NCBI RefSeq assembly: GCF_004331455.1
Contig: NZ_SJJR01000035.1
Location: 1-32,410, forward strand
DNA: 32,410 nucleotides
Reading direction: 5' to 3'
From: Micromonospora zingiberis
Lineage (GTDB): Bacteria > Actinomycetota > Actinomycetes > Mycobacteriales > Micromonosporaceae
The position numbers were made by a program, and so were the translations under genes. The notes under the pieces are model-generated. The model was not told the DNA's origin, ran no database searches, and saw nothing but the letters and a program-made list of their open reading frames with translations. Shown here piece by piece: positions 6,319-13,526 of the stretch (positions are counted from its first letter, which is position 1; each line of letters starts with the position of its first letter).

Positions 6319-6359
6319 CGGCGGCACGGCCCCTGGCTACCCACCGTGCCGTGCCGCCG
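6319..6359 (+). repeat. Intra-operon hairpin, copy 3 (variant arms)
   Basis: CGGCGGCACGGC (6319-6330) pairs with GCCGTGCCGCCG (6348-6359). One base per arm differs from copies 1 and 2 and the two changes compensate, so pairing is kept. That covariation suggests the structure itself is selected. Confidence 0.8.
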
Positions 6360-6403
6360 CCCCCTACCCCCGATCACCTGCAACCGGTGGAGGAACCCCC
6401 ATC

Positions 6404-8530
6404 ATGACCAGCGAACCCATCACCCCCGCCGGGCCGCCGGATGAGAAGGCGGCCCGCATCGTGGATCTGGCGCAGCGGCGAGCGGACCGGGCCGCCGCCG
6501 CGCAAGGCTTGTCCGCCGCCGACGCGGCCGACGCGGAGACGGTTGCCCCGGAACCGGTGCTGGTCGGTGAGGTGGTCGACCCGCCCGACCGTCGCCCGGA
6601 CCTCTCCGAGCTGCTCGACCGGCGCGGCGGCCCGGTGCTGCCGTTGTGGCTGACCGACCCCGGTCAGCGTCGCGACATGCTGCGCCGCGCGGTCAACTCC
6701 GCCGGCTACCACGTGGGCACCCACCTGGCGTTGTCGCCGGTGTATGCGGGCAAGGTCGCCTGGTACGCCCCGAAGGGTGCGGCCCGTCTGGTCGGTCAGG
6801 TCCTCGGGTGGACGAGCGCTGAGACGGGGAACTGGCATCTGCGGCAGGACGCCGCCAACCGCAACGATCCGAAGACGTGGCTTGACCTGGACCGGCACCG
6901 GATGCGGCAGGCGTCGTGGCGGTGGTGGGTCACCGGCGCAGGCACCCTGACTGCTGGCACCGGCGGTCTGGTCCTCGCGTCCGACCTCACGCCGTGGTGG
7001 GTGAAGGTGCCCGTCCTCGCCGCTGGGCTGGTCGGCTTGGCCCGGCACGGGCGACCCCTGGACAAGCCGATCCTGGCCCGCACGGTGGTCCGCCCGGTCT
7101 ACCGCAAGCTGACCGCCGAACTGACCCGCAAGGGCATCATGGCCACCGGCCTGGTCAAACGGCCCGAGGACATCGTGTTCCCGGCCGGGGTGGGGGAGAT
7201 CCGCCGGGACGGTCCGGGTTACCTGGCCATCGTGGACCTGCCCGATGGGGTCATCGCGGTGGACGTGGTGGAGAAGCGGGAACTGCTGGCCGGTGGCCTG
7301 CGCCTGCCGGTGGATCAGGTGTGGCCGGAGGTCATGCCCCGTGAGCACCCGTCCCGACTGGCGTTGTGGGTGGCCGACCGGCCGGTGTCGGCGATGAAGC
7401 AGCCGCCGTGGCCGTTGCTGCGGGGTGGGCAGACGGACTACTTCAAGCCGTTCGTGTACGGGTTCGACCCGCGCATGCGGCCGGTGGACTACCGGATGGA
7501 TGAGCGCAACAGCCTGTTCGCCGGGTTCCCCGGGTCGGGTAAGTCCCTGTCCGCGCGGGTGGTCATGGCCGGGATGGCGCTGGACCCCCTGGTGCAGTTC
7601 GCGGTGTTCGACCTGGCCGGGCGCGGGGACTTCGACGCGTTCGAACCGCTGTGCCCGCCGGACCTGTTCGGGTCGGGTGCGGACGAGGGCACGAAGCAGG
7701 CCGCCTACCAGATGTTGATGTGGCTGCTCAAGGAGTGCGACGTGCGCGGGCCGCGCATCAAGCACTACGCCACCCAAGGGCTGAACAGCGAGAACAAGCT
7801 CAACCGGGCCATCGCGGCGAAGGACGCCCGGTTGCGGCCGGTCGTGGCCGCGATCGATGAGGTTCAGGAACTCATCACCGATCCGGAGATCGGCAAGTCG
7901 AGCGCGGCAGCGATGACCAGCATCATCAAACGGGGCCGGGCGCTGGGTATCCACCTGGTGCTGATGACGCAGCGCATCGACAAGGAGTCGCTGCCCAAGG
8001 GCGTCACGTCCAACATCGCCAACCGCACCTGCCTCGCCGTGCCGTCACACGTCGAAGTCGACCTCGCGTTGGGCACCGGCGCGTACCGGCAGGGTGCCCA
8101 GCCGACCCGCTTTGAGGTGGGTGTCGACTCCGGGTGGGGTGTGCGGGTCGGCTACGGGCCGATGGTCTCCGCCCGCGCCGCCTACCTCGACCGGGCCGCC
8201 ATCGAGAAGATCTGCGCCCGGGGCGTGGCGTTGCGCGGCGGCACCGCCGCCGCCGTGGACATGCCCACGGCGCGGGACATCCTCGATGACCTTCGGGCGG
8301 TGTGGGTGGCCGACGAACGAGGCCAGCACTGGGAGGTGTTGACCACCCGACTGGCCGATCGGTTCCCCGACGCGTACTCGTCGCTCACCCCCGACGCGCT
8401 GTCCGCGTTGGTGCGCGGCAAGAAGGTCGAGTGCTCACGCCAAGTGAAGGTGAAGGGCGCCAACCGGTCCGGCCTGTACCTGGACAACCTCACCAAGGCA
8501 CTCGCCGAACGCGACAGCACCCCCGATTGA
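6404..8530 (+). CDS. FtsK/SpoIIIE-type conjugative DNA translocase (TraSA/TraB-like)
   Basis: A 708-aa membrane-anchored ATPase that, in this family, forms a hexamer and moves double-stranded DNA from donor to recipient mycelium; it is the core transfer protein of AICEs. The N-terminal 90 residues are polar. Hydrophobic segments lie around residues 175-205 (VTGAGTLTAGTGGLVLAS and KVPVLAAGLVGLA). The FtsK motor contains Walker A AGFPGSGKSLSAR (Lys380) and Walker B VVAAIDEVQEL (Asp485, Glu486). The later LGIHLVLMTQRIDKESLP and NRTCLAVPS segments match the typical sensor region. A C-terminal winged-helix-like tail (residues about 620-705) probably reads the transfer site. The ATG has a GGTGGAGGAA ribosome site. 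A dense repeat cluster follows at once, and may be its recognition site. Confidence 0.92.
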   Translation: MTSEPITPAGPPDEKAARIVDLAQRRADRAAAAQGLSAADAADAETVAPEPVLVGEVVDPPDRRPDLSELLDRRGGPVLPLWLTDPGQRRDMLRRAVNSAGYHVGTHLALSPVYAGKVAWYAPKGAARLVGQVLGWTSAETGNWHLRQDAANRNDPKTWLDLDRHRMRQASWRWWVTGAGTLTAGTGGLVLASDLTPWWVKVPVLAAGLVGLARHGRPLDKPILARTVVRPVYRKLTAELTRKGIMATGLVKRPEDIVFPAGVGEIRRDGPGYLAIVDLPDGVIAVDVVEKRELLAGGLRLPVDQVWPEVMPREHPSRLALWVADRPVSAMKQPPWPLLRGGQTDYFKPFVYGFDPRMRPVDYRMDERNSLFAGFPGSGKSLSARVVMAGMALDPLVQFAVFDLAGRGDFDAFEPLCPPDLFGSGADEGTKQAAYQMLMWLLKECDVRGPRIKHYATQGLNSENKLNRAIAAKDARLRPVVAAIDEVQELITDPEIGKSSAAAMTSIIKRGRALGIHLVLMTQRIDKESLPKGVTSNIANRTCLAVPSHVEVDLALGTGAYRQGAQPTRFEVGVDSGWGVRVGYGPMVSARAAYLDRAAIEKICARGVALRGGTAAAVDMPTARDILDDLRAVWVADERGQHWEVLTTRLADRFPDAYSSLTPDALSALVRGKKVECSRQVKVKGANRSGLYLDNLTKALAERDSTPD

Positions 8531-8533
8531 GAA

Positions 8534-8657
8534 CCGGTAGCGCGGCCGGTAGCGGTCCGGACAGAGGTAGAGCGAACTCTACCCAGACCGCTACCGGCCC
8601 CACCTGCGCCGATCTTCACCGGTAGCGGTAGCGGCCCACACCGCCTACCGCCGGTTA
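8534..8657. other. Repeat cluster after the translocase gene: candidate transfer locus (clt)
   Basis: The motif CCGGTAGCG occurs at 8534-8542, 8546-8554 and 8619-8627, with an extra GGTAGCGG at 8627-8634. GGCCGGTAGCGGTC (8544-8557) is an exact inverted match to 8586-8599, and inside it GGTAGAG (8566-8572) pairs with CTCTACC (8577-8583) across a CGAA loop. A diverged inverted copy lies at 8641-8657. In Streptomyces conjugative plasmids, TraB binds short direct repeats (TRS) in clt loci close to its gene, so this location is right. The role is inferred; a terminator or a regulatory RNA is the alternative. Confidence 0.5.
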
Positions 8658-8677
8658 CCCCCTGTTTGGAGCCCCAA

Positions 8678-8992
8678 GTGACCCTCATCGTGGCCGCTAC
8701 CAGCACAAACATGCCCGGAATGTCCGTAGTCTGGTTCGCCGGAATTGCCCTGATCGTTGCTGTCGGTTACGCCGCCGCCTGCTACGTCCGGCCGTTCACT
8801 GCCTGTCACCGCTGCAAGGGCACCGGTACCGCCCCACCCCGCCTCTGGGACCGGCTACGCCGCCGCATCACCCACCCCCGCGCCATCCATGGGCGGCCCG
8901 ACTGCCGCCGCTGCGCCGGGACCGGTCTGCGGCTGCGCATCGGACGCCGGACGGTCAACTACATCCGCCGCGTCCGCAGAGTCGGCCGGTGA
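8678..8992 (+). CDS. Membrane-anchored protein with two DnaJ-like CxxCxGxG zinc motifs (104 aa)
   Basis: A short N-terminal region, one membrane helix (VVWFAGIALIVAVGYAAACYV) and a basic cytoplasmic part with two CxxCxGxG motifs, CHRCKGTG and CRRCAGTG, separated by about 32 residues. Two such repeats could bind one zinc ion, as in the DnaJ cysteine-rich domain, but there is no J domain. The GTG at 8678 is chosen over the in-frame TTG at 8666 because GGAG lies 7 nt before it; the TTG itself is part of that ribosome site. The stop overlaps the next GTG. It may present a zinc finger at the membrane near the translocase, which is inference from position. Confidence 0.7.
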   Translation: MTLIVAATSTNMPGMSVVWFAGIALIVAVGYAAACYVRPFTACHRCKGTGTAPPRLWDRLRRRITHPRAIHGRPDCRRCAGTGLRLRIGRRTVNYIRRVRRVGR

Positions 8993-9237
8993 CCCGGCGG
9001 GCCGCCGGTCACACCGACTGGTGCGGCCGGGACCACCGCTGCAACCTCGGCGAACACCGCTCCGACGAAATCGTGGTCGACATCAACGGCCGGGCGCGGG
9101 CCGTGCTGGTGCGGGTGCGGACGACTGCCGGGCGCGACCACGCTGAGGTTCGCGTCCGTGTGGCGCTGGCCCCGGCGGAGGTGGCGGCCCGCCGTCAGTT
9201 GGTTGTGGGCTGCTCGGTGACTTGCGGCAGGCCGTGA
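8989..9237 (+). CDS. Hypothetical protein (82 aa)
   Basis: An 82-aa protein beginning MTRRAAGHTDWCGRDHRCNL. It has three Cys and several His near the N-terminus (HTDWCGRDHRCNLGEH) that could hold a metal, followed by a beta-rich region (IVVDINGRARAVLVRVRT). The GTG start overlaps the previous stop as GTGA, which implies coupling to the zinc membrane protein. Family not recognised. Confidence 0.6.
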   Translation: MTRRAAGHTDWCGRDHRCNLGEHRSDEIVVDINGRARAVLVRVRTTAGRDHAEVRVRVALAPAEVAARRQLVVGCSVTCGRP

Positions 9238-9282
9238 CCCGGGCCGCGATCGCGGGTCGACCTCGGCCGAGGTGGTGACCCG

Positions 9283-9507
9283 ATGGCCCGGTGGCTTGTC
9301 GCCAGCGCCGCGATGGGACGGCCGGTGACCGACGACGAGCCGTACCCGCACGTCTGCCGACACCGCATCGACGCCACCCACACCCAGAGCGGCCGGGAGG
9401 TCTACCTGCAACGGAGCGCCTGCGCCGCCTGCGCCCACGAGCACCACCACCGCCGCCGACCGGCCCGACACTCGCGCCCCGGCGCGGCCGATGGCCGCCT
9501 GACCTGA
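9283..9507 (+). CDS. Hypothetical Cys/His-rich protein (74 aa)
   Basis: A 74-aa protein with a possible metal site (CRHRIDATH and CAACAHEHHHRRR) and a basic C-terminus. The ATG at 9283 has GAGGTGG 8 nt upstream. It is likely a small gene of the transfer/replication cluster, but no family is recognised and other frames here are also open, so confidence is moderate. Confidence 0.5.
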   Translation: MARWLVASAAMGRPVTDDEPYPHVCRHRIDATHTQSGREVYLQRSACAACAHEHHHRRRPARHSRPGAADGRLT

Positions 9508-9612
9508 TCGGCGCGCTTCGCGCGCTCACCACCCGGTGGCCAGCGTCCGCCCCGACCCGGCCACCGATGCGCCGCCGCCGACATTCACCTGAACGGAAGG
9601 AGAGGTTTCGTC

Positions 9613-10662
9613 GTGCCCTTTGCCGATCTGCTGACCTGCGCTCTCGCCTACGCGGCGCGGGGGTGGCACGTCTTCCCGCTGCGCCCCGACCGACCCGACG
9701 CCAGCGACCCGGACGGGGCGAAGCGGCCCGCGTTCCCGAACCGGTGCACCGCCGACCGCTGCGACCGCAGCGACCCGCGCTGCCGGGCCGCCGGGCGGCA
9801 CGTCGGGTGGGAGGAACGCGCCACCACCGACCCGACCCGCATCCGCCGCGCCTGGTCGACCCGCCCCTACGGCGTGGGGATCGCGTGTGGCCCGTCCGGG
9901 TTGGTCGTGGTCGACCTCGACGTGCCCAAGCACCCCGACGACATGCCCCCGGCCGAGTGGCAGGGTGCGTGCGACGGGTTGGACGTGTTCTCGATCCTCG
10001 CGGCCCGGCACGGCACCCCCATCGACCCGTGCGGCGGGTTCGGCGAGGACGATCCACCTCGGGCCGGGATCGACGTGACGTACACGGTGCTCACGCCGAG
10101 CGGCGGTAGCCACCTGTACTACCTTCACCCGGACGGCGGGCCGGTGCTGCGCAACACCACCAGCGACCGGGGACGCGGGTTGGGGTGGAAGGTCGACACC
10201 CGCGCCCACGGCGGCTACGTCGTCGCCGCAGGCTCCAGCGTGGCGGGCCGCCCCTACGAGGTGGCGTTGGACTGCGAACCCGCCCCGCTACCGGGCTGGA
10301 TCGCCACCCTGACCGCACCACCGGCCCGCCCGGCGGCCCGACCCGCGACGGTGCCGCTTCCGGCGGACCGGCGCGGCCGGTATGTGGCTGCGGCGATCCG
10401 CCGTCAGGTCGACCACCTCACCGGCGCCGGTGAGGGTGCCCGTAACCATGCCCTGTTCACCTCGGCGGTGGCGCTCGGTCAGTTGGTGGCCGGAGGTGCC
10501 CTGACCGACACCGACGTGTACGCGGTGCTGGAACCCGCCGCCCGGTCGCTGCCCGGACGGCGGCCCCTGACCGATCGGGAGATAGCGCGGACCATCGCGT
10601 CCGGGCTGCGCGTCGGTGCGCGCCGGCCACGGCGGCTAGCCGAGCTGGGGAGGGTGGCATGA
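9613..10662 (+). CDS. Bifunctional DNA primase/polymerase (Prim-pol), replication protein of the element
   Basis: A 349-aa archaeo-eukaryotic-primase-type Prim-pol, expected to make primers and extend them during element replication. The N-terminal catalytic domain begins LTCALAYAARGWHVFPLRP. The metal-binding pair is in VVVDLDVPK (Asp101, Asp103), and the SGGSHLYY motif carries His167, as in plasmid and phage Prim-pols. A Cys/His group between (CTADRCDRSDPRC) may hold zinc. The C-terminal 90 residues (RNHALFTSAVALGQLVAGG) resemble a PriCT-type helical domain. The GTG start has an AAGGAGAGG ribosome site. The stop overlaps the ATG of the helicase gene, so the two are produced together. It stands where pSAM2 carries repSA. 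Confidence 0.88.
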   Translation: MPFADLLTCALAYAARGWHVFPLRPDRPDASDPDGAKRPAFPNRCTADRCDRSDPRCRAAGRHVGWEERATTDPTRIRRAWSTRPYGVGIACGPSGLVVVDLDVPKHPDDMPPAEWQGACDGLDVFSILAARHGTPIDPCGGFGEDDPPRAGIDVTYTVLTPSGGSHLYYLHPDGGPVLRNTTSDRGRGLGWKVDTRAHGGYVVAAGSSVAGRPYEVALDCEPAPLPGWIATLTAPPARPAARPATVPLPADRRGRYVAAAIRRQVDHLTGAGEGARNHALFTSAVALGQLVAGGALTDTDVYAVLEPAARSLPGRRPLTDREIARTIASGLRVGARRPRRLAELGRVA

Positions 10663-12215
10663 CCGGGCGGGTGCAGATCGGGACCGGCCCGGAGAGCATC
10701 CGGGCGCTCAAGGCCGCGTTGGTCGACGGCCTGTTGCCGGACACGTACGTGTCCGGCGGGTCGCTGGTGCACATGGAAGCCGTGTCCGGTGGGGTGGCCG
10801 CCGCCACGGACGAGGACTCCCCGCTACCGGTCAGTGCGAGTCCGATCAACCCCGCCGGGTTGGCCGGGCTGCTGGCCGAACACGCCTACGTCTACCGGGT
10901 GAAGTCCCGCAAGGACGAGAAGGGCAACCCGCAGACCTACGAGGAAGAGGCCACCCCCTCCCGCGAGGTTCTGTCGTCGGTGCTCGCCGGGAAGACGTGG
11001 CCGGGCGTTCCCGGTCTGCGCGGCGTCATCGGCGCGCCGGTGCTGCGCCGTGACGGCACCCTGTTGCAGGCCCCCGGCTACGACCCGGCCACCGGCTTCT
11101 ACCTCGCCTCCAAGGTCGCGCTACCGCCCGTCCCGGACGCGCCCACCACCGAACAGGTGGCCGACGCGCGCCGGTTCCTGCTCGGCAGGTTCCTGCGGGA
11201 CTTCCCCTGGTCGTCCGCCGCCGATCGGGCCAACTACATCGCGCTGTTGGCCACGCCGATCCTGCGGCACTTCACCCGCTCCCTGACCCCGTTCGCGCTG
11301 ATCGACGCCACCATGCCGTCCTCCGGTAAGTCCATCCTCACCGCCGGTCCCGGCATGCTCTACGGCCAGCGCGTCATGCCCTGGGCCTACGCCGACGAAG
11401 AGTTGCGCAAGTCCATCACCGCCGTGTTCACCGAACAGGTCGGCGTCGTCATCTGGGACAACCTCGCCGAGGGAACCGTCATCGACTCACCCACCCTCGC
11501 CCTACTCGTCACCGCCGGAGAGTGGTCCGACCGGCAGTTGGGCGCGTCCCGCAACATCGCCACCACCAACGACCGGCTGTGGATGGCCACTGGCAACAAC
11601 CTGCAAGTCGGCGGAGACATGGCCTCCCGCACCGTCCGCGTGCACCTCGACCCCGACATGCCCCGCCCCGAACTGCGCGACCAGTCCGGATTCGGCATTC
11701 CCCACCTCGACCAGTGGATCACGAACCCCGCCAACCAACTCACCGTCCTGTGGCACCTACTCGTCCTCGTGCTCGACTGGACGCGCCACGGAGCACCACG
11801 CGTGACCGGGGTGACGATGCGGCAGTTCACGCCGTGGGCACAGCACCTCGGCGGGTTCCTCGCCCACCACGACATCGACGGATTCCTCACCAACGCCGCC
11901 GACGTCCGCGACATCGACCAAGGCGAACAACGGTGGGGTGCGTTCCTCACCACCTGGCACGACCGCCACGGCGACCGACGCATGACCGCCGCCGAACTCC
12001 GCAGCGACGCCGAACCCACACACTTCGGCAGCGACACCCACGACCCGTGGGACGGCCAATTCATCACCACCGACTCCGGCCGACTACCCAACCCGCTACA
12101 ACTCGGCAAACTCCTCACCGGGCAAGCCGGACGCTGGCGCGGCCACCACGTCGTCCGCACCGGCACCAACGACCGAGGACGCGCCGTCTACTGGGCCGAA
12201 CACCGCGACGGATGA
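10659..12215 (+). CDS. P-loop ATPase/helicase-like replication partner of Prim-pol (518 aa)
   Basis: A 518-aa protein coupled to the Prim-pol gene by ATGA overlap. The ATPase core has a divergent Walker A, DATMPSSGKSIL (Lys224), then Walker B VGVVIWDNLAEG (Asp267) and a sensor-like WMATGNN, followed by TVRVHLD. This matches the helicase-type proteins that accompany Prim-pols in phages and plasmids, where primase and helicase may be fused or split. Loading at the iteron array that begins just after its stop codon is the obvious hypothesis. The C-terminal 120 residues probably form a winged-helix DNA-binding region (MTAAELRSDAEPTH). Helicase activity is inferred from context; the protein might be only an ATPase loader. 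Confidence 0.78.
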   Translation: MTGRVQIGTGPESIRALKAALVDGLLPDTYVSGGSLVHMEAVSGGVAAATDEDSPLPVSASPINPAGLAGLLAEHAYVYRVKSRKDEKGNPQTYEEEATPSREVLSSVLAGKTWPGVPGLRGVIGAPVLRRDGTLLQAPGYDPATGFYLASKVALPPVPDAPTTEQVADARRFLLGRFLRDFPWSSAADRANYIALLATPILRHFTRSLTPFALIDATMPSSGKSILTAGPGMLYGQRVMPWAYADEELRKSITAVFTEQVGVVIWDNLAEGTVIDSPTLALLVTAGEWSDRQLGASRNIATTNDRLWMATGNNLQVGGDMASRTVRVHLDPDMPRPELRDQSGFGIPHLDQWITNPANQLTVLWHLLVLVLDWTRHGAPRVTGVTMRQFTPWAQHLGGFLAHHDIDGFLTNAADVRDIDQGEQRWGAFLTTWHDRHGDRRMTAAELRSDAEPTHFGSDTHDPWDGQFITTDSGRLPNPLQLGKLLTGQAGRWRGHHVVRTGTNDRGRAVYWAEHRDG

Positions 12216-12221
12216 AAACCC

Positions 12222-12454
12222 GCTGAACCATCTCGGTATCTCGGCATCTCGGCAGAACCAGCCCACCACCAGCAGAAACACCCTGCCGAGATCAACCCCG
12301 TAGACAGCCTTCAATCTCGGCAACTCGGCAACCATCTGCCGAGATGACACCGGTTTGCCGAGATGCCGAGAACCCCACCAACACCATCTCGGCACACGTT
12401 CACGCAGGTCAACACCACGTTTGCCGAGATGCCGAGATACCGAGATGGTTCAGC
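12222..12454. other. Iteron array with 33-bp perfect terminal inverted repeats: candidate replication origin
   Basis: Thirteen copies of the 9-mer ATCTCGGCA (with four variants) lie directly after the replication genes. Forward copies: 12230, 12238, 12246, 12314, 12322 (variant) and 12386. Reverse copies: 12284, 12337, 12356, 12364 (variant), 12422, 12430 and 12438. Adjacent copies overlap by 1 base, giving an 8-bp period. The outer arms 12222-12254 and 12422-12454 are exact reverse complements over 33 bp. Read across, the order is +++ - ++ - -- + ---, close to a dyad. Iterons beside replication genes are typical of origins. No AT-rich unwinding region is obvious; that is the weak point. Confidence 0.65.
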
Positions 12455-12488
12455 CCTCCCGCAATCAGTGGAGGACCGCGCGGCAGGA

Positions 12489-12965
12489 CTACGACGACGG
12501 CTCAGCCGTTTCCCGAGCGGCCTTGCGCTGCTCCGCGACCTGGCGGCGGTAAGCCGCCTGTTGCCGCGCTTGCTCACGAAGCGCTGGCAAACCATCCGAG
12601 GCACCGAACGCAACCTTCGCCCCCAGAAGTTCGGCAACGCCGTCCGTTAGCAGATTGTCGGAGCGCAGGCTGTCGACCACGGACACCAGAGCCGTCGCTT
12701 GAACCGCAGGAGCCCACCGCGCCAACAAGTCCATCAACTCCCCGAAATTGTTGACCTTGACGAACGGGGACCCTTGCGCCATATCCCAGACATCAACGAT
12801 GAACTCATCCCGCCCGTCCACCGTCCGCCGGTACGACTGGACACGCAGGTAGGAGAGTTCATCACCGACGCCTAAAAACTCGGACCAGCCTTGCTGCTCC
12901 AACCACACCCCCACGTCGACGGTGTCCGGCGCACCTTCAAACGGATCGAAGATCTCATAGCCCAT
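12489..12965 (-). CDS. Hypothetical protein, opposite strand to the element operon (158 aa)
   Basis: I do not recognise the family. The product begins MGYEIFDPFEGAPDTVDV, has a compact alpha/beta central part (ELSYLRVQSYRRTVDGRDEF; FIVDVWDMAQG), then a helical region (FGELMDLLARWAP) and ends in a basic, Gln-rich coiled tail (REQARQQAAYRRQVAEQRKA). A GTG at 12992 would add nine residues; neither start has a clear ribosome site, and I prefer the ATG. Its GC content is lower than that of the flanking transfer genes. It is convergent with the replication genes and runs towards the iteron array, its stop lying 34 bp from it. An accessory gene or a control protein are both possible. Confidence 0.6.
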   Translation of the reverse strand: MGYEIFDPFEGAPDTVDVGVWLEQQGWSEFLGVGDELSYLRVQSYRRTVDGRDEFIVDVWDMAQGSPFVKVNNFGELMDLLARWAPAVQATALVSVVDSLRSDNLLTDGVAELLGAKVAFGASDGLPALREQARQQAAYRRQVAEQRKAARETAEPSS

Positions 12966-12992
12966 CAGCACATCTTGCCGCTTCCACTGCAC

Positions 12993-13304
12993 TCACGGCA
13001 GCACCCACGCCCAAGTCGACCAGCTTCCGCTACCCGCTGAGAGCCACACAGACGCACCGGCCCTACGCCGTACACCAACCCTGCCCGGATCATGCGTCTA
13101 CGGCGCTCTCAGTGGGTCGCCCTACGCCGTTCTGCGGCAACGCCTTACCGGCCCTCCGCATCTGCCCGCCGGTCGCCAGAAGGCGGTCATCGTGCGAATC
13201 AGGCTGCGCAGCGCACCCGCCACGGCACCACGGAACCCGCCTTGCCCCGCCCTCCGGACCACCCCCGCCTTCACCTCGGCGGCACTCCGAGGAAGGACAC
13301 CCCG
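12993..13304. other. Non-coding region upstream of xis with inverted and direct repeats
   Basis: About 310 bp without a convincing gene. A 20-nt imperfect inverted repeat (13037-13056 against 13093-13112, 16 of 20 matching) and a direct repeat CCCTACGCCGT (13061-13071 and 13120-13130) are interleaved. They could be regulator or recombination-protein sites controlling xis-int. The end carries the GAGGAAGGA ribosome site for xis. Confidence 0.45.
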
Positions 13305-13526
13305 ATGACCACCCCCATTCGACGCGCCACGGCGGCACCCCGCCCGAATCGCCACCTCACCATCGCTGACATCTGTCACGAGCTTGGAATCACCCGGTCG
13401 ACCTTCTACGACTGGCGGGCAAAGCGGAAAGGTCCGCCGTCTCGGAAGCTGCCGAACGGCGAGATCCGAATCGAGCGCCGCGACTACGAAACCTGGCTTG
13501 ACTCGCTCTATGAGGAGGTTGCTTGA
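13305..13526 (+). CDS. xis: Excisionase (Xis), AlpA/MerR-type helix-turn-helix
   Basis: A 73-aa DNA-binding protein that, with Int, would direct excision of the element. After a basic N-terminal tail it has a helix-turn-helix, LTIADICHELGITRSTFYDW, followed by the wing region KLPNGEIRIERRDYETWL, typical of HTH_17-type excisionases of actinomycete elements. The ATG at 13305 follows GAGGAAGGA. The stop TGA overlaps the TTG start of int (TTGA), so Xis and Int are translationally coupled, as in pSAM2-like elements. Confidence 0.9.
   Translation: MTTPIRRATAAPRPNRHLTIADICHELGITRSTFYDWRAKRKGPPSRKLPNGEIRIERRDYETWLDSLYEEVA

Noticed and set aside
6374..7954. A 526-residue minus-strand frame across the translocase gene
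   Set aside because: It is rich in Arg, Gln and His, with no motif, and lies opposite well-supported FtsK motifs.
12230..12446. CRISPR array
   Set aside because: The repeat unit is 9 bp, occurs in both directions and has no uniform spacers; an iteron array explains it.
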